From positions 1 through 22,301 of the forward strand of contig JAJZPD010000005.1 of NCBI GenBank assembly GCA_021811305.1: a stretch of 22,301 nucleotides of DNA, given 5' to 3'. This document shows, piece by piece, positions 21,281 through 22,301 of the stretch. The stretch's first letter is position 1. Every line of letters begins with the position of its first letter. Position numbers and translations under genes: made by a program. The notes under the pieces are model-generated. The model was given only the letters and a program-made list of their open reading frames with translations, made no database searches and had not been told where the DNA came from. The DNA is from a bacterium (lineage in GTDB: Bacteria > Patescibacteriota > Minisyncoccia > UBA6257 > Colwellbacteraceae).

Positions 21281-21344
21281 CTTAGTGGTAAAGCGCATGC
21301 ATGGCATGCATGATATCGGGGTTCGATTCCCCGTAGGTCCACCA
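21271..21344 (+). tRNA. tRNA-Ala (anticodon GGC)
   Basis: A 74-base tRNA with encoded CCA. The acceptor is GGGCCTA/TAGGTCC, with one G-T pair. The D arm is GCTT/AAGC. The anticodon arm is CATGC-ATGGCAT-GCATG, anticodon GGC for alanine GCC codons. The variable loop is 4 bases, the T arm CGGGG-TTCGATT-CCCCG and the discriminator A. Its first ten bases also encode the end of the preceding protein gene. Confidence 0.97.
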
Positions 21345-21436
21345 CTTCGCTCCTCGGTTGGTGCCTCGGAGCTTCGCGGTGCGCAGCATCACTTCGCTCC
21401 TTGGCTGTTGCCTCGGAGCTACGCGGTGCACGCACT
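21343..21436 (+). repeat. Two tandem copies of a 47-base repeat joined to the tRNA-Ala CCA end
   Basis: Unit 1 (21343-21389) and unit 2 (21390-21436) both begin CACTTCGCTCCT and share TGCCTCGGAGCT and CGCGGTGC, with only a few differences in the first 41 bases. Unit 1 starts within the last two bases of tRNA-Ala. The rest of the 224-base gap to the response regulator holds an inverted short copy (21474-21504), a lone TATAAT at 21450-21455 without a convincing -35, and the direct repeats at 21529-21549. Confidence 0.8.
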
Positions 21437-21473
21437 GTAATCCTAAAGATATAATCTGGGCACAAAAAACAAA

Positions 21474-21504
21474 GTGGTGCCCCGCGAAGTTTTAACGAAG
21501 TGGG
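21474..21504 (-). repeat. Inverted, shortened relative of the 47-base repeat
   Basis: On the minus strand it reads CCACTTCG, a TTAAAA spacer, then CTTCGCGGGGCACCAC, matching the two ends of the 47-base unit (CCACTTCG and CTTCGCGGTGC) without the middle. It faces the tandem pair, so the group could form a larger hairpin. Confidence 0.5.
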
Positions 21505-21528
21505 GCTACACGGTGCGTGGCACCCCCG

Positions 21529-21549
21529 TTCATGAACTTTTCATCAAGG
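21529..21549 (+). promoter_or_regulatory. 11-base direct repeat, possible OmpR/PhoB-type operator
   Basis: TTCATGAACTT (21529-21539) and TTCATCAAGG (21540-21549) are in register at 11 bases, the spacing expected for head-to-tail OmpR-family dimers. They lie just upstream of a TAGATT -10-like box (21556-21561), which ends 7 bases before the ATG at 21569. Autoregulation is inferred. Confidence 0.4.
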
Positions 21550-21568
21550 TAGGCATAGATTAGTCGTT

Positions 21569-22243
21569 ATGAGGATTTTAATAGTTGAGGATAATAAAAA
21601 GCTGGCCGAGGTGGTGAAGCATGGCCTGGAAAAAGAAGGCTTTGCCGTAGATTATTTGCTGGACGGAGAAAGTGGCGAAAAGCGCATGCTTATCAATCAC
21701 CAGGACTACGACCTGCTAATTCTAGACGTCATGCTTCCCAAAAAGGACGGCATCGCCGTCTGCCGCACTCTGCGCGAAAGCGGAATCACCACCCCGATAC
21801 TGATGCTCACTGCCAAGGTGACGACCGAGGACAAGGTGGTCGGCTTGGACAGCGGCGCGGACGACTATCTCGCCAAGCCCTTTTCTTTCAGCGAGCTGGT
21901 GGCTAGAATCAGAGCGCTGCTTAGGAGGCCGCCCGAGGCGATCTCCGAGGAACTGAAGGCCAAGGATCTGACTTTGAATACCATCACCCGATCCGTCGCG
22001 CGCGGCGAGCGCAAAATCCCGCTGACCCTGAAGGAGTTTATGGTGCTGGAATATATGATGCGGCATCAGAACGAGGTGATAAGCCGCGAGCAGTTATATG
22101 ACCACGCTTGGGACTTCGCTGCCGTGCCGTTCAGCAACACCGTGGACGTGCACCTGAAGAACCTGCGGAAGAAAATAGACAATGAACACGACGAAAAATT
22201 ATTGGAAACGGTTAGGGGAGTGGGCTACCGCCTCAAGGCGTAA
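21569..22243 (+). CDS. OmpR/PhoB-family response regulator
   Basis: A 224-residue DNA-binding response regulator. The receiver domain (1-115) has the acidic pair E7-D8 in VEDN, phospho-acceptor D53 in LILDVMLP, T81 in MLTAK and K103 in AKPFSF. The C-terminal winged helix (about 125-224) includes LTLNTITRSVARGERKIPLT, LKEFMVLEYMMRHQNEVISRE, the recognition-helix segment SNTVDVHLKNLRKKID and LETVRGVGYRL. Phosphorylation by the kinase encoded next would control DNA binding. The ATG at 21569 has no Shine-Dalgarno and a -10-like box 7 bases before it. The signal sensed cannot be told from the sequence. Confidence 0.96.
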   Translation: MRILIVEDNKKLAEVVKHGLEKEGFAVDYLLDGESGEKRMLINHQDYDLLILDVMLPKKDGIAVCRTLRESGITTPILMLTAKVTTEDKVVGLDSGADDYLAKPFSFSELVARIRALLRRPPEAISEELKAKDLTLNTITRSVARGERKIPLTLKEFMVLEYMMRHQNEVISREQLYDHAWDFAAVPFSNTVDVHLKNLRKKIDNEHDEKLLETVRGVGYRLKA

Positions 22244-22301
22244 CCGCTTCTTTTTAGCGCGCCTGAAACTCACCGTTTTCTACACCCTGGCGCTGGCGAT
22301 A
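22182..22301 (+). CDS. Sensor histidine kinase, N-terminal fragment cut by the window end
   Basis: The ATG at 22182 opens a frame that overlaps the regulator gene by 62 bases and continues past its stop to the end of the window (40 codons). After MNTTKNYWKRLGEW it reads RRNRFFLARLKLTVFYTLAL, typical of the positively charged edge and first membrane helix of sensor kinases (RLKLT...YTL.L). It is called a kinase from this segment and from its place after an OmpR-type regulator; the catalytic domains lie outside the window. I see no other in-frame start between 22182 and the membrane segment, so the long overlap appears real. Confidence 0.7.
   Translation, partial: MNTTKNYWKRLGEWATASRRNRFFLARLKLTVFYTLALAI

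Noticed and set aside
21343..21436. 47-base repeats as a CRISPR array
   Set aside because: Only two directly abutting units with no unique spacers and no cas genes nearby.
21450..21455. TATAAT as the main promoter of the response regulator
   Set aside because: No -35 hexamer is found at suitable spacing, and it lies about 110 bases before the gene behind an inverted repeat; the box at 21556 is closer, though also weak.
21196..21465. 89-codon minus-strand open frame across tRNA-Ala and the 47-base repeats
   Set aside because: Its middle is simply the translated complement of the tRNA (GIEPRYHACHACALPLSY), a common false gene call, and the rest is repeat.

Overview
The window looks like the chromosome of an uncultivated Patescibacteria/CPR bacterium, probably of the Parcubacteria side. 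This is inferred from gene content and style, not from a marker-gene tree. The clues are compact genes with short or overlapping junctions and a short RecO. There are many single-pass surface proteins built from DUF11-like, FN3 and pilin modules, and a long ThyX-like protein. TGA is used as an ordinary stop (metG, tatD and the gene ending at 18413), so the UGA-glycine code of some CPR lineages does not apply. Base composition is moderate in G+C, except for an AT-rich gene at 20603-21280.

Layout. Left end (1-2479): a minus-strand 3D/RlpA-like secreted protein and a minus-strand tandem ThyX-like protein, each with its own promoter and terminator. Next (2836-9350, plus): recO, a DUF11-like surface protein, a single-chain glycyl-tRNA synthetase, an M16 peptidase and an AI-2E-type permease. 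Three related intergenic inverted-repeat elements sit in front of recO, glyQS and the peptidase; two of them carry G-quadruplex-type motifs on both strands. Then (9410-11727) comes a metG-tatD pair with an ATGA overlap. It converges on a broken minus-strand type IV pilin-like gene (11720-12879) that has lost the core of its hydrophobic helix and shifted frame. Divergent from that is leuS (12946-15477), followed by a six-FN3 surface protein with a copper-amine-oxidase-like stalk domain (15567-17921).

Right part (18022-22301): an isolated 95-residue basic protein and a tightly packed minus-strand operon running from tRNA-Ser(TGA) through a HAD phosphatase, a dual-specificity phosphatase and a membrane-anchored TIM-barrel-like protein. 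An AT-rich helix-turn-helix/LAGLIDADG-like gene follows, with its stop codon inside tRNA-Ala(GGC). Next is a small repeat cluster, then an OmpR-type response regulator whose partner kinase runs off the window.

The enzymes cover translation (three aminoacyl-tRNA synthetases, two tRNAs), repair (RecO, TatD) and envelope biology (3D protein, DUF11 and FN3 proteins, M16 peptidase, pilin remnant, two-component system). Several first-in-unit genes have a -10-like hexamer only 5-8 bases before the start codon and no Shine-Dalgarno sequence, which suggests leaderless mRNAs. A few others (ThyX-like, the 95-residue gene) have strong Shine-Dalgarno sites.
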